From an uncultured Clostridia bacterium (GTDB taxonomy: Bacteria > Bacillota > Clostridia > Christensenellales > Aristaeellaceae), in NCBI GenBank assembly GCA_937907055.1, contig CALCTW010000063.1, positions 1-23,352 on the forward strand: a stretch of 23,352 bases of DNA, written 5' to 3'. The translations under genes and the position numbers were made by a program. Shown here in pieces: positions 14,744 through 22,189 of the stretch; the stretch's first letter is position 1, and each line of letters begins with the position of its first letter. A model generated the notes under the pieces. It was not told the origin of the DNA. It made no database searches and worked only from the letters and a program-made list of their open reading frames with translations.

Positions 14744-15658
14744 ATGTACATCGAAGATAATCTGATCCGCAATGAAGAAAAAATGATCTTCCTGCTGCGC
14801 TCACTCTATTCTCAAAGCGGCTATACCGGCTATAAGATGAGCAAATTCGAGGAATATGATCTCTATGTCCGCAACAAGGATTTCCTTGTCAGCGAGGGGA
14901 TCATCACCTTCACCGATACCACCGGCAAGCTCATGGCGCTCCGCCCCGATGTCACGCTGTCCATCGTCAAGAACAGCCGTTATGTTCCGGGCACCGTCCG
15001 CAAGCTGTATTACGACGAAAAGGTCTACCGCATCTCGGATAAAAACGACACCTTCAGCGAGATCACCCAGATGGGCCTTGAAGCGCTGGGCGATATCGAT
15101 GACCGCTGCGTGGCCGAAGTCCTTCAGATGGCGCTCAAGAGCCTGGCCCGCATCAGCAAGGAATATGTCCTCATCCTCAGCCATCCCGGCCTCATCGCCG
15201 CCCTGCTGGATGAAATGGATCTTTCCCTGCCGGACCGCGAAAGCATGATCAGCTTCATCGCCGGCAAATCCCGCCACGAACGCGAAAAACTGGCGAAGGA
15301 AAAGAACGTTTCCCCCGCCGTCTACGAACGCCTTGAAAAGCTCCTCTCCCTCTCCGGCGATGCCGTCACCGTGCTGGATACCCTCACGGCGCTGCTTCCC
15401 GGCGAAAAGGAGCAGCAGATCATCAAAGATCTCAAAAACACCCTGCAGATGGTCGACCGCACCAATATCCGCATCGATTTCTCCGTTCCCGGCAATATGC
15501 GCTATTACAGCGGCCCGGTGTTCGCCGGCTATGTCCGCGGCATTCCCACCGCGGTGCTCAGCGGAGGCCGTTATGATCTGCTGGTCAGGCGCATGGGCAA
15601 GCAGGGCGGGGCCATCGGCTTCGCGGTTTACCTCGATCTGATCGACTCCGGCTGCTGA
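14744..15658 (+). CDS. hisZ: ATP phosphoribosyltransferase regulatory subunit HisZ
   Basis: HisZ is a histidyl-tRNA synthetase paralogue without aminoacylation activity. It binds short-form HisG and is needed for the first step of histidine synthesis and for feedback inhibition. The 304-aa product shows the class II synthetase-like core: ALRPDVTLSIVKNSR (about 66-80), KLYYDEKVYRISDKN (87-101), SEITQMGLEALG (105-116) and the late AVLSGGRYDLLVRRMGK (near 270-286). There is no anticodon-binding domain, and it is shorter than a true HisRS (about 420 aa). AAAGGAAG precedes the ATG. hisG starts 13 nt after its stop, as expected for an obligate partner pair. Confidence 0.95.
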   Translation: MYIEDNLIRNEEKMIFLLRSLYSQSGYTGYKMSKFEEYDLYVRNKDFLVSEGIITFTDTTGKLMALRPDVTLSIVKNSRYVPGTVRKLYYDEKVYRISDKNDTFSEITQMGLEALGDIDDRCVAEVLQMALKSLARISKEYVLILSHPGLIAALLDEMDLSLPDRESMISFIAGKSRHEREKLAKEKNVSPAVYERLEKLLSLSGDAVTVLDTLTALLPGEKEQQIIKDLKNTLQMVDRTNIRIDFSVPGNMRYYSGPVFAGYVRGIPTAVLSGGRYDLLVRRMGKQGGAIGFAVYLDLIDSGC

Positions 15659-15671
15659 AAGGAGACTTGAA

Positions 15672-16340
15672 ATGCTGAACATCGCGCTCCCCAAAGGAAG
15701 ACTGGGCGAAAAAGTGCTGGCCATGTTTGAGAATGCCGGCTATGAATGCCCCTCCATCCACGAGACCAACCGCAAACTGATCTTTGAAAACGAAGAGAAA
15801 GGTGTCCGTTATTTCTGGGTCAAGCCCAGTGACGTTTCCATCTATGTCGAACGCGGCGCGGCTGATATCGGTGTCGCGGGCAAGGATATCCTGCTCGAAT
15901 ACGCGCCTGATGTCTATGAGCTGCTCGATCTTAACACCGGCATCTGCCGCATGTGTGTCGCGGGGCCCCGTTCCTTCACGGATGATCCCGCGCGCACGCT
16001 GAAGGTCGCCACCAAGTTCCCGCATATCGCGCTCCGCTTCTACCGCGATCTCGGCCGCGACATCGATATCATCAAGCTCAACGGCTCCATCGAGATCGCG
16101 CCCATCCTGAAGCTTTCCGATGTCATCGTGGACATCGTATAGACCGGCACCACCCTGAAGGAGAACGATCTGGAGGTCAAGGACACCATCGTTCCCATCA
16201 GCGCCCGTCTCATCGCCAACAAATCCGCGTATCAGTTCCACAAGGATGAGATCGATGCCCTGTGCGACAACATCGCCGGTCAGGTACGCCGCAAGGCCGA
16301 AGAAAAAGCCCGCGAAGCCGCGGCCAACGCCAATCCTTAA
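15672..16340 (+). pseudogene. hisG: ATP phosphoribosyltransferase HisG (short form), interrupted by an in-frame TAG
   Basis: HisG joins ATP and PRPP in the first committed step of histidine synthesis. The frame is that of a normal short HisG: LNIALPKGRLGEK at the start, GAADIGVAGKDILLE (63-77), LNGSIEIAPILKLSDVIVDIV (136-156). Codon 157 (16140-16142) is TAG, and the frame continues without shift into TGTTLKENDLEV, the PRPP-binding loop, and ISARLIANKSAYQ, ending at TAA 16338-16340 (222 codons). Family members usually have Glu or Gln before TGTTL, so a single change from GAG or CAG would explain the stop. Read literally, the product ends at 16142 (156 aa) and lacks the PRPP loop. The downstream part is not degraded, so the change is recent, an error, or a suppressed codon. 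Ribosome site AAAGGAG precedes the ATG. Confidence 0.88.
16140..16142 (+). other. In-frame amber codon inside hisG
   Basis: The sequence reads ATC GTA TAG ACC GGC, where the family has Glu or Gln before Thr-Gly. No other gene in this window with a visible end uses TAG as its stop; all end in TAA or TGA. Confidence 0.85.
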
Positions 16341-16361
16341 TCCATCATGGAGGCAAATAAA

Positions 16362-17639
16362 ATGATCAAGCTGTATAAAATGAACGAAGTCAAACGGGAA
16401 GAGATCTTTGCCCGTGCCGAAAACGAAATGGATGTCAGCGGCATCGTCCGCGATATCATCGCCAATGTAGTCAAAAACGGAGACGCCGCGCTCCGGGAAT
16501 ACACCCTGCGCTTTGACAAGGCGGAGCTGACCGATCTTCAGGTCAGTGAAGCCGAGATCGAAGAAGCCTTCTCCCTTGTCGATCCCTCCTTCATCGAGAT
16601 CCTGAAGAAGGCCGAACGCAACATCACCCGCTTCCACGAAAAGCAGGTGCGCCAGAGCTTTGTCATCAATGATGAAGACGGCGTCGTCATGGGGCAGAAG
16701 GTCATGCCCATCGAAAAAGTCGGCATCTATGTCCCTGCCGGTACCGCGCCGCTCTCCTCCACCGTGCTCATGGATGCCGTTCCCGCGCGCATCGCCGGCT
16801 GCAGGGAGATCGTCATGGTCACGCCGCCGGATCAGAGCGGCAGGGTCAATCCCGCCATGCTGGCCGCCGCGAAGGTCGCGGGCGTCAATAAGATCTTCAA
16901 GATCGGCGGCGCGCAGGCTGTTGCCGCTCTGGCCTACGGCACCGAGAGCGTGCCGCAGGTGGATAAGATCGTCGGCCCCGGCAATGCCTTCGTCGCGGAA
17001 GCCAAGCGTCAGGTGTTCGGCCGTGTCGCCATCGATATGATCGCCGGCCCCAGCGATATCCTCATCGTCTCCGACGGCAAGACCTCTCCGGCCCGTCTGG
17101 CGGCCGATATGCTTTCTCAGGCTGAACACGACAAGCTGGCCAGCGCCGTACTGGTCACCGACAGTCTGGAAACGGCCCTGAAGGTCCAGCAGCAGATCGA
17201 GCTTCAGTTGGAGCAGCTGCCCCGCAAAGACATCGCCCGCGTCAGCATCGAAAACAACGGCAAGATCATCGTCACCGATGACCTGCCCGCCGCCATCGAT
17301 GTCAGCAACGAGATCGCGCCGGAGCACCTTGAGCTGTGCGTGGATGATCCCTTCGCCCTGCTCAGCCGCGTCAGGAACGCCGGCAGCATCTTCATGGGCC
17401 GCAACTGCCCCGAAGCGCTGGGCGATTACATGGCCGGCCCCAATCACACCCTGCCCACCAACGGCACCGCCCGTTTCTCCTCTCCCCTCTCGGTCGATGA
17501 TTTCGTAAAGAAGAGCCAGTTCACCTACTTCACCAAGAACGCCCTCGATCGTCTTTCCGCCGATGTGGCCGCCTTCGCGCGCATGGAATGCCTGGAGGCG
17601 CACGCCCGCAGCGCGGAGAGCCGGGACTGGCAGGAATAA
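16362..17639 (+). CDS. hisD: Histidinol dehydrogenase
   Basis: HisD carries out the last two oxidations of the pathway, L-histidinol to L-histidine, using two NAD and a zinc ion. The 425-aa product has the expected length and motifs: VGIYVPAGTAPLSSTVLM (near 120-137), KIGGAQAVAALAYGT (180-194), VGPGNAFVAEAKRQVFG (204-220) and MIAGPSDILI (226-235). SQAEHD supplies Gln253 and His256, APEHLE the catalytic Glu321/His322 pair, and ALGDYMAGPNHTLPT Asp355. His414 is the last zinc ligand. The frame opens at an ATG at 16347, but that ATG is part of the GGAGG ribosome site (16349-16353) for the ATG at 16362, which was chosen. It lies 21 nt after the full-length hisG end. Confidence 0.96.
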   Translation: MIKLYKMNEVKREEIFARAENEMDVSGIVRDIIANVVKNGDAALREYTLRFDKAELTDLQVSEAEIEEAFSLVDPSFIEILKKAERNITRFHEKQVRQSFVINDEDGVVMGQKVMPIEKVGIYVPAGTAPLSSTVLMDAVPARIAGCREIVMVTPPDQSGRVNPAMLAAAKVAGVNKIFKIGGAQAVAALAYGTESVPQVDKIVGPGNAFVAEAKRQVFGRVAIDMIAGPSDILIVSDGKTSPARLAADMLSQAEHDKLASAVLVTDSLETALKVQQQIELQLEQLPRKDIARVSIENNGKIIVTDDLPAAIDVSNEIAPEHLELCVDDPFALLSRVRNAGSIFMGRNCPEALGDYMAGPNHTLPTNGTARFSSPLSVDDFVKKSQFTYFTKNALDRLSADVAAFARMECLEAHARSAESRDWQE

Positions 17640-17655
17640 AAGCGGAGGAACGATC

Positions 17656-18726
17656 ATGAGCCGTTTTATGTCATCCAATTACGCGGGTCTCGTCCCCTAT
17701 GTGCCGGGCGAGCAGCCCCGGGATCTCACGGACCGCGTGAAGCTGAATACCAACGAAAACCCCTTCCCTCCTTCTGAGAAGGCAAAGCGTTACGCCGCGA
17801 AGGCCGCGGAAAATCTGCAGCTCTACAGCGATACCGAATGCACCCTGCTCCGCGCAAAGATCGCCGAACTCTATGCCATCGATCCCGATGAGATCATGTG
17901 CACCAACGGCAGCGATGAAGCGCTGGATCTGTGCTTCCTTGCCTTCTGCGATGAACAGCATCCCGCGATCTTCCCGGATATCACCTACGGCTTTTACAAG
18001 GTCTTTGCCGAGGTGGACCGTGTCCCGTATCAGGAGATCCCCCTGAAGGCGGATATGACCGTTGATCTTAACGATTACCTTTCCGCCCCGGGCAAGACCG
18101 TTTTCATCGCCAATCCCAACGCCCCCACCGGCATCGCGCTCCCGAAGGCCGATATCATCCGTCTTCTTGAAAGCGATCCGGATCGGATCGTGGTCGTGGA
18201 TGAAGCCTATGTCGATTTCGGCGGCGAAAGCTGTGTGGATCTCATTCACACCCATGATAATCTGGTCGTCACGCAGACCTGCAGCAAGTCCCGTTCTCTT
18301 GCCGGCGCGCGCCTTGGCTTCGCCTTCGCGTCCAAGCCGCTCATCCGTGATCTCAACACCCTGCGCAACAGCCGCAATCCCTACAACGTCAATACCATGA
18401 CCATGATGGCTGGGCTCGGCGCGTTCGAGGATGAGGAATACACCCGCGACAACTGCAGGCAGATCCGCGAGACCCGCGCCTATCTCACCGCCGCGCTGCG
18501 CGGCATGGGCTTCACCGTGCTCGATTCCTCCGCCAATTTCGTCTTCGCGGCATCCGATCGGATCAGCGGCAAGGATCTGTACCTTCAGCTGAAGGCGCGG
18601 AACATCTTCATCCGCCACTTCGATACCCCGCGTCTTGCCCCCTATAACCGTATCACCGTCGGCACAGTTGAACAGGTCGATCGTCTGCTGTGCGCCATCA
18701 ATCAGATTCTGGAGGCCAAAGAATGA
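17656..18726 (+). CDS. hisC: Histidinol-phosphate aminotransferase
   Basis: HisC is a PLP-dependent fold-type I aminotransferase that makes L-histidinol phosphate from imidazole acetol phosphate and glutamate. The 356-aa product shows LNTNENPFPPS (30-40), CTNGSDEALDLCF (82-94), the NPNAPTG loop (153-159), VVDEAYVDF (180-188), and the PLP lysine in CSKSRSLAGARLGFAF (Lys211, Arg219). The open frame begins at 17563 inside hisD, but the ATG at 17656 has GCGGAGG ahead of it and starts at the usual N-terminal helix. It begins 16 nt after hisD and ends in an ATGA overlap with hisB, so translation of the two is probably coupled. Aspartate codons here are strongly GAT-biased. Confidence 0.96.
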   Translation: MSRFMSSNYAGLVPYVPGEQPRDLTDRVKLNTNENPFPPSEKAKRYAAKAAENLQLYSDTECTLLRAKIAELYAIDPDEIMCTNGSDEALDLCFLAFCDEQHPAIFPDITYGFYKVFAEVDRVPYQEIPLKADMTVDLNDYLSAPGKTVFIANPNAPTGIALPKADIIRLLESDPDRIVVVDEAYVDFGGESCVDLIHTHDNLVVTQTCSKSRSLAGARLGFAFASKPLIRDLNTLRNSRNPYNVNTMTMMAGLGAFEDEEYTRDNCRQIRETRAYLTAALRGMGFTVLDSSANFVFAASDRISGKDLYLQLKARNIFIRHFDTPRLAPYNRITVGTVEQVDRLLCAINQILEAKE

Positions 18727-19310
18727 GAACCGCTGAGATCACAAGGAACACCAAGGAAACAAAGATCCGCGTCGCGCTGGATCTGGACGGCACCGGCAAA
18801 AGCGATATCATGACCGGTGTCGGTTTCATGGATCACATGCTCACCCTGTTCGCCTCTCACGGCCGTTTTGATCTCACCGTCCGGTGTGACGGGGATACGC
18901 AGGTGGATGATCATCACTCAGTCGAGGACATCGGCATCGCGCTGGGTCAGGCCTTTGAGCAGGCGCTGGGCGAAAAGCGCGGCATCAACCGCTACGGCAG
19001 CATGCTCCTGCCCATGGATGAAGCCCTGCTGCTCGCGGCCATCGATCTCTCCGGACGGGATCATTTGGGCTATGCCCTTGAGATCCCCGCCCAGAAGGTC
19101 GGCACCTTCGACACCGAGCTGGTCAGCGATTTCTGGACCGCCTTTGCCGCCAATGCGGGCATCACCCTCCACGTTCAGGTGCTGGCGGGCAAGAATTCCC
19201 ACCACATCATCGAGGGCATCTTCAAGTCCGTCACCCGCAGCCTGCGCGACGCCGCCGCCATCGACGAGCGCAACGCAGACGTCATCCCCTCCACCAAGGG
19301 AAGTCTGTAA
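18723..19310 (+). CDS. hisB: Imidazoleglycerol-phosphate dehydratase
   Basis: This enzyme dehydrates imidazole glycerol phosphate to imidazole acetol phosphate, the substrate of HisC. It is the monofunctional form of 195 aa, without the N-terminal phosphatase half found in enterobacteria. The manganese-binding motifs are all present: GFMDHMLTLFASHG (33-46), VDDHHSVEDIGIALG (about 61-75) and the C-terminal KNSHHIIEGIFKS (about 157-169). The start overlaps the hisC stop by four nt and its GGAGG lies in the end of hisC. It is the last gene of the operon, followed at once by a terminator; hisH, hisA, hisF and hisI do not follow. Confidence 0.97.
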   Translation: MRTAEITRNTKETKIRVALDLDGTGKSDIMTGVGFMDHMLTLFASHGRFDLTVRCDGDTQVDDHHSVEDIGIALGQAFEQALGEKRGINRYGSMLLPMDEALLLAAIDLSGRDHLGYALEIPAQKVGTFDTELVSDFWTAFAANAGITLHVQVLAGKNSHHIIEGIFKSVTRSLRDAAAIDERNADVIPSTKGSL

Positions 19311-19319
19311 ACCGATACA

Positions 19320-19354
19320 ACGCCTTCGGGTCTTCTGCCCGGAGGCGTTTGTTT
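19320..19354 (+). terminator. Intrinsic terminator of the his operon
   Basis: An 11-bp stem (19320-19330 with 19338-19348, one G-T pair) is followed by TTGTTTTC. It begins ten nt after the hisB stop. Confidence 0.8.
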
Positions 19355-19389
19355 TCGTTGAGATCGTTCTGATATAGTTCACAAAGACC

Positions 19390-19398
19390 TGCTATAAT
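19390..19398 (+). promoter_or_regulatory. Extended -10 promoter for the DUF5058-like gene
   Basis: TGCTATAAT is a perfect extended -10 (TGn plus TATAAT at 19393-19398), about 30 nt before the start codon. No good -35 lies 16-18 bp upstream, which fits an extended -10 promoter. Confidence 0.5.
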
Positions 19399-19427
19399 AC
19401 CGAAAACGAAAGAAAGAGGTGTTTTCC

Positions 19428-20180
19428 TTGGTCCTTCAGCAGCTCAACCGCCCCGCGATGTATCTCATCTGCGGAGGCATCGTCCTGTTTGTCGCGCTCG
19501 TGTGCGTGTTCTTCATGATCAGGGCATGGCGCGCAGGCATCGCCATCGGCATGGACAAGGCAAAAATGAAACGAACCGTCTACGCCAGCGCCACCTTTGC
19601 GGTGCTGCCCAGCGTGGGCATCCTGCTGGGTGTCATCGCCCTGTCCGGCTCCCTCGGCACGCCGCTCCCGTGGCTGCGCCTGAGCGTGATCGGCGCGCTC
19701 CACTATGAGACGCAGGTGGCGGAGGCCGCCGCCGAGGCGGTGGGGCTTTCGGGGCTCAGCGCCTCGGAAATGACCGCGCAGGCATTCTCCACCATTGCCC
19801 TTCTGATGGGCTTTTGCATCATGTGGGGCATGGTGTTCTCCATCTTCTTCAGCAAGAAATACCTTGCCCGGCTGCAAAAGCCCGGCAAAAAGCAGACCGC
19901 CGGCAGCGGTTTCGGCGATATGGCAATGACCGCCATGTTCATCGGTCTCGTGTCCGCCTATCTCGGCAGCTACATCGGCGGCTTTGTCTCGGGCAATGGT
20001 CTTTTCGCCTTCCGCGGCGACTGGCTTCCCATCATCGTGGCGGCGGTAGGCGCGGCTGTGATGGCGGTGTTCATCTGGCTGGCGGAAAAGAAGCATGCCG
20101 ACTGGGTAGAGAGCTTCTCCATCGCGGGCAGCATGATCCTCGCCATGGCGGCTGCGGTGTTCATCCGCATGGCAATGTGA
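19428..20180 (+). CDS. DUF5058-like multi-span membrane protein
   Basis: This 250-aa integral membrane protein resembles the DUF5058 family, with the N-terminal helix plus IRAWRAGIAIGMDKAKMKR, then LPSVGILLGVIALSGSLG and PWLRLSVIGALHYE. About six hydrophobic spans are visible (roughly 10-31, 50-73, 115-140, 162-188, 198-222, 228-248). Function is unknown; the layout suggests a transporter subunit. The frame opens at a GTG at 19419, but AGAAAGAGG overlaps it and points to the TTG at 19428 with eight-nt spacing, so the TTG was chosen. A second membrane protein follows 13 nt after the stop. Aspartate codons here and in the next two genes lean to GAC, unlike the his operon. Confidence 0.78.
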   Translation: MVLQQLNRPAMYLICGGIVLFVALVCVFFMIRAWRAGIAIGMDKAKMKRTVYASATFAVLPSVGILLGVIALSGSLGTPLPWLRLSVIGALHYETQVAEAAAEAVGLSGLSASEMTAQAFSTIALLMGFCIMWGMVFSIFFSKKYLARLQKPGKKQTAGSGFGDMAMTAMFIGLVSAYLGSYIGGFVSGNGLFAFRGDWLPIIVAAVGAAVMAVFIWLAEKKHADWVESFSIAGSMILAMAAAVFIRMAM

Positions 20181-20193
20181 GGAGGTGGGCAGA

Positions 20194-20871
20194 ATGACGG
20201 AAGAACAGAAAAAAGAGCTCTTTGCAAAATACAATGAGCGCACCCATACCTTCGGGCGCATCGCCTGCGCGGTGACGCTGCTGCTTCTCATCGGCGCACC
20301 CTTCCTCATGGGCAGCATCGTCGGCGCGATGCCCGATCTGGCAGCCTTCGGGCGGGGCTTCCTCGCCATCGGCCTTGTGTGGTTCGTCAGCTGCATCGCG
20401 GAATATCTCGTCTACACTCCGATGCTCGGCGCGGGCGGCAGCTACCTCGCCTTCATCACCGGCAACCTCATCAATATGAAGATCCCCTGTGCGGTCAATG
20501 CCCGCGACATCGTGGGCGCAAAGACCGGCACGGCGGAAAACGAGATCATCTCCACCCTCTCCATTGCAACCTCGTCGCTCGTGACGATCCTTGTGCTGGC
20601 GGTGGGCGTGATGCTGCTGATCCCCCTGCAGCCCGTGCTGCAAAATCCGGCGCTTCAACCTGCATTTGATAATGTCGTCCCGGCCCTGTTCGGCGCCATG
20701 GCATATAAGTATTACCGCAAAAACATGCGCATTGCCTTGCTGCCGCTGGTGGTGATGAGCGTCCTGTTCATTCTGGTGCCATCGCTGACCGGCTCCACCA
20801 GCTTCATGATCCTGCCCAGCGGCGCGATCGCCATCGGCATTGCGTACCTGCTGTACAAAAAAGGCAAATAA
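20194..20871 (+). CDS. Multi-span membrane protein, partner of the DUF5058-like protein
   Basis: I do not recognise a named family for this 225-aa protein. It has a charged N-terminus (EEQKKELFAKYNERTH) and about six hydrophobic spans: residues 24-46, 52-74, 80-98, 120-142, 160-175 and 180-220. Loops hold the small-residue run YTPMLGAGGSYLAFITGNL and a conserved-looking NARDIVGAKTGTAENE. The latter is the only polar segment long enough to bind a partner or substrate. GGAGG at 20181-20185 sets the ATG at 20194; a GTG nine nt earlier overlaps that site and was rejected. It follows the DUF5058-like gene directly and both end at the terminator 20877-20911, so I infer a two-protein membrane complex, perhaps a transporter. 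Confidence 0.75.
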   Translation: MTEEQKKELFAKYNERTHTFGRIACAVTLLLLIGAPFLMGSIVGAMPDLAAFGRGFLAIGLVWFVSCIAEYLVYTPMLGAGGSYLAFITGNLINMKIPCAVNARDIVGAKTGTAENEIISTLSIATSSLVTILVLAVGVMLLIPLQPVLQNPALQPAFDNVVPALFGAMAYKYYRKNMRIALLPLVVMSVLFILVPSLTGSTSFMILPSGAIAIGIAYLLYKKGK

Positions 20872-20876
20872 CGTGC

Positions 20877-20911
20877 AAAAAGTGCTGTGCGGATTTCGCA
20901 CAGCACTTTTT
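20877..20911. terminator. Bidirectional terminator between convergent genes
   Basis: A perfect 15-bp stem (20877-20891 with 20897-20911, loop GATTT) has an A run on one side and a T run on the other, so it works on both strands. It follows the membrane-protein pair on the plus strand and touches the stop codon (20913-20911) of the minus-strand acyltransferase. Confidence 0.85.
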
Positions 20912-22080
20912 TATCGGCACTCATAGAATGCTTCAAGCATATGGATAAATTTCATGGCAAGCCGTCCGTCCTCGAGGACGCAGCGGTAGATGGTATCCCC
21001 CTGCTGGAGCTCAATGTGCCGTCCCGGCGACACCGGCAGGGGGGGAATGCCCTCGATGGGGATGCACAGCTTCGTCTGTTCGCCTTGCAAGGTGCCGCAG
21101 AGGGTGAAGCCCTCTGCGCTCAGGCGGAGCGTGGCCTTCCCCACCTCGACGAAGCGGTTTTTCTCGATCATGTGGATCGCGGTCGGCGCCTGCAGTTCTT
21201 TGAGCTCGCCGCTCTGCACCTGACGGCGGATGTGCTCGTTGACTCTCCGACTCCAGTCGGAAACGTAGGCGATCTCCTCACCCACGGCGCCTGATCTGTG
21301 CAGTCGCCCCTTGTCGTCCGAGGTCTCGGCATAGCCGCAGCGGATGCAGCTGATCGTGCTGCCCGCAGTCTTCATCGTGAACTCCGCCCCGCAATGAGGG
21401 CACAGGTACAGCACGTTTTCCAGCCCCGCAATGTCGCGGTTATGGCGGGAGGGGACGGACTGCTCGCGGTAGGCGTCAAAGGTCAGCGCCTGCTGCGCTC
21501 TTGCGCGGATCTCCTGCTCCGGCATAGCGGCAAGCTCCTCCTTGTCGAAAAGCTTGTACGCCTCCATATAGGTCCTGCCGGGACGCATGCCCTTCGCCCA
21601 TTTCGGCATGACAAAATAGGCGCCCGTGGTGCGCGCAGCATAAATATCCGCCTTGAGCCACTTGAGGAACTTATAGGTGGCGGCAGGAATGGGCGTGGAC
21701 AGTCCGTCCTCGCACATGAGCCCTGCGGGGAAAATGACCAGCGGCTCGCCCGCATCCACGACCGCCTTCATAGCGCGCAGGTCGGCGGAGGTGGTCTGGA
21801 ACTGCTGCTTGGGAATGACGGCGGCCTTTTCCAGAAGCCCCTTCACGGGAAGCGTGGAGAAGAAGGAATTGCTGATGACAAAGCTCATGCGGCGGTGGGT
21901 CAGACCGATGAGATTGACAAAGTCCAGCGCGCTCTGATGGTTTGCAATGACCACGAACGCGCCCTTTTTGCCGCGGATCTCGTTGCGCAGGACCCTGCAC
22001 CCGTAGACGAGGCGGGAGATCAGAAACGACGCTCCCTGTGCCAGCTGATAGACGAACCAGTCCGGCTTTCGATATTTCAT
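20911..22080 (-). CDS. PlsC-like 1-acylglycerol-3-phosphate acyltransferase family protein with zinc ribbon
   Basis: The N-terminal half is a PlsC-type acyltransferase domain: the catalytic block I is IANHQSALDF (His48, Asp53), and block III reads IFPAGLMCEDG (117-125), where the usual FPEG has Ala in place of Glu. An N-terminal hydrophobic stretch (9-30) suggests membrane contact. Residues 227-248 form a zinc ribbon (CPHC...CIRC), and the C-terminal 120 residues are a beta-rich domain I do not recognise. Such enzymes acylate lysophosphatidic acid in phospholipid synthesis, but the extra domains and the altered block III make another acyl acceptor possible. AAGGGGGGAAG precedes the ATG. The promoter region holds three 11-bp-spaced repeats and a TAAAAT -10. 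Confidence 0.85.
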   Translation of the reverse strand: MKYRKPDWFVYQLAQGASFLISRLVYGCRVLRNEIRGKKGAFVVIANHQSALDFVNLIGLTHRRMSFVISNSFFSTLPVKGLLEKAAVIPKQQFQTTSADLRAMKAVVDAGEPLVIFPAGLMCEDGLSTPIPAATYKFLKWLKADIYAARTTGAYFVMPKWAKGMRPGRTYMEAYKLFDKEELAAMPEQEIRARAQQALTFDAYREQSVPSRHNRDIAGLENVLYLCPHCGAEFTMKTAGSTISCIRCGYAETSDDKGRLHRSGAVGEEIAYVSDWSRRVNEHIRRQVQSGELKELQAPTAIHMIEKNRFVEVGKATLRLSAEGFTLCGTLQGEQTKLCIPIEGIPPLPVSPGRHIELQQGDTIYRCVLEDGRLAMKFIHMLEAFYECR

Positions 22081-22100
22081 ACGCTTCCCCCCTTTTCTTT

Positions 22101-22145
22101 ATTTTATCGGCGGAATGTGAACCGAAGTTGAACGGTGGGTGAACG
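22101..22145 (-). promoter_or_regulatory. PHO-box-like triple repeat and -10 upstream of the acyltransferase
   Basis: On the minus strand TTCACC, TTCAAC and TTCACA are spaced exactly 11 bp apart (GTTCA cores at 22144-22140, 22133-22129 and 22122-22118). Nine nt later comes TAAAAT (22106-22101). No good -35 is present, and the boxes occupy its place. This fits a promoter activated by a PhoB/PhoP-type response regulator; the regulator itself is not in the window. Confidence 0.5.
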
Positions 22146-22147
22146 GT

Positions 22148-22186
22148 AAAAAATGGAAGCCCCTTTGCAGCAAGAGGCTTCCATTT
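22148..22186 (-). terminator. Intrinsic terminator after the fused U32 frame
   Basis: On the minus strand an 11-bp stem (22186-22176 with 22161-22151) runs into a T tract ending at 22148. It follows the stop at 22190 by three nt and precedes the acyltransferase promoter. Confidence 0.75.
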
Positions 22187-22189
22187 GGT

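Noticed and set aside
16140..16142. Selenocysteine as the explanation for the hisG stop
   Set aside because: Selenocysteine uses UGA; the codon here is UAG, and no Cys is expected at this position.
15585..17678. A 697-codon minus-strand frame opposite hisG and hisD
   Set aside because: Shadow of the his genes; no recognisable domain, and the plus-strand HisG/HisD motifs are unmistakable.
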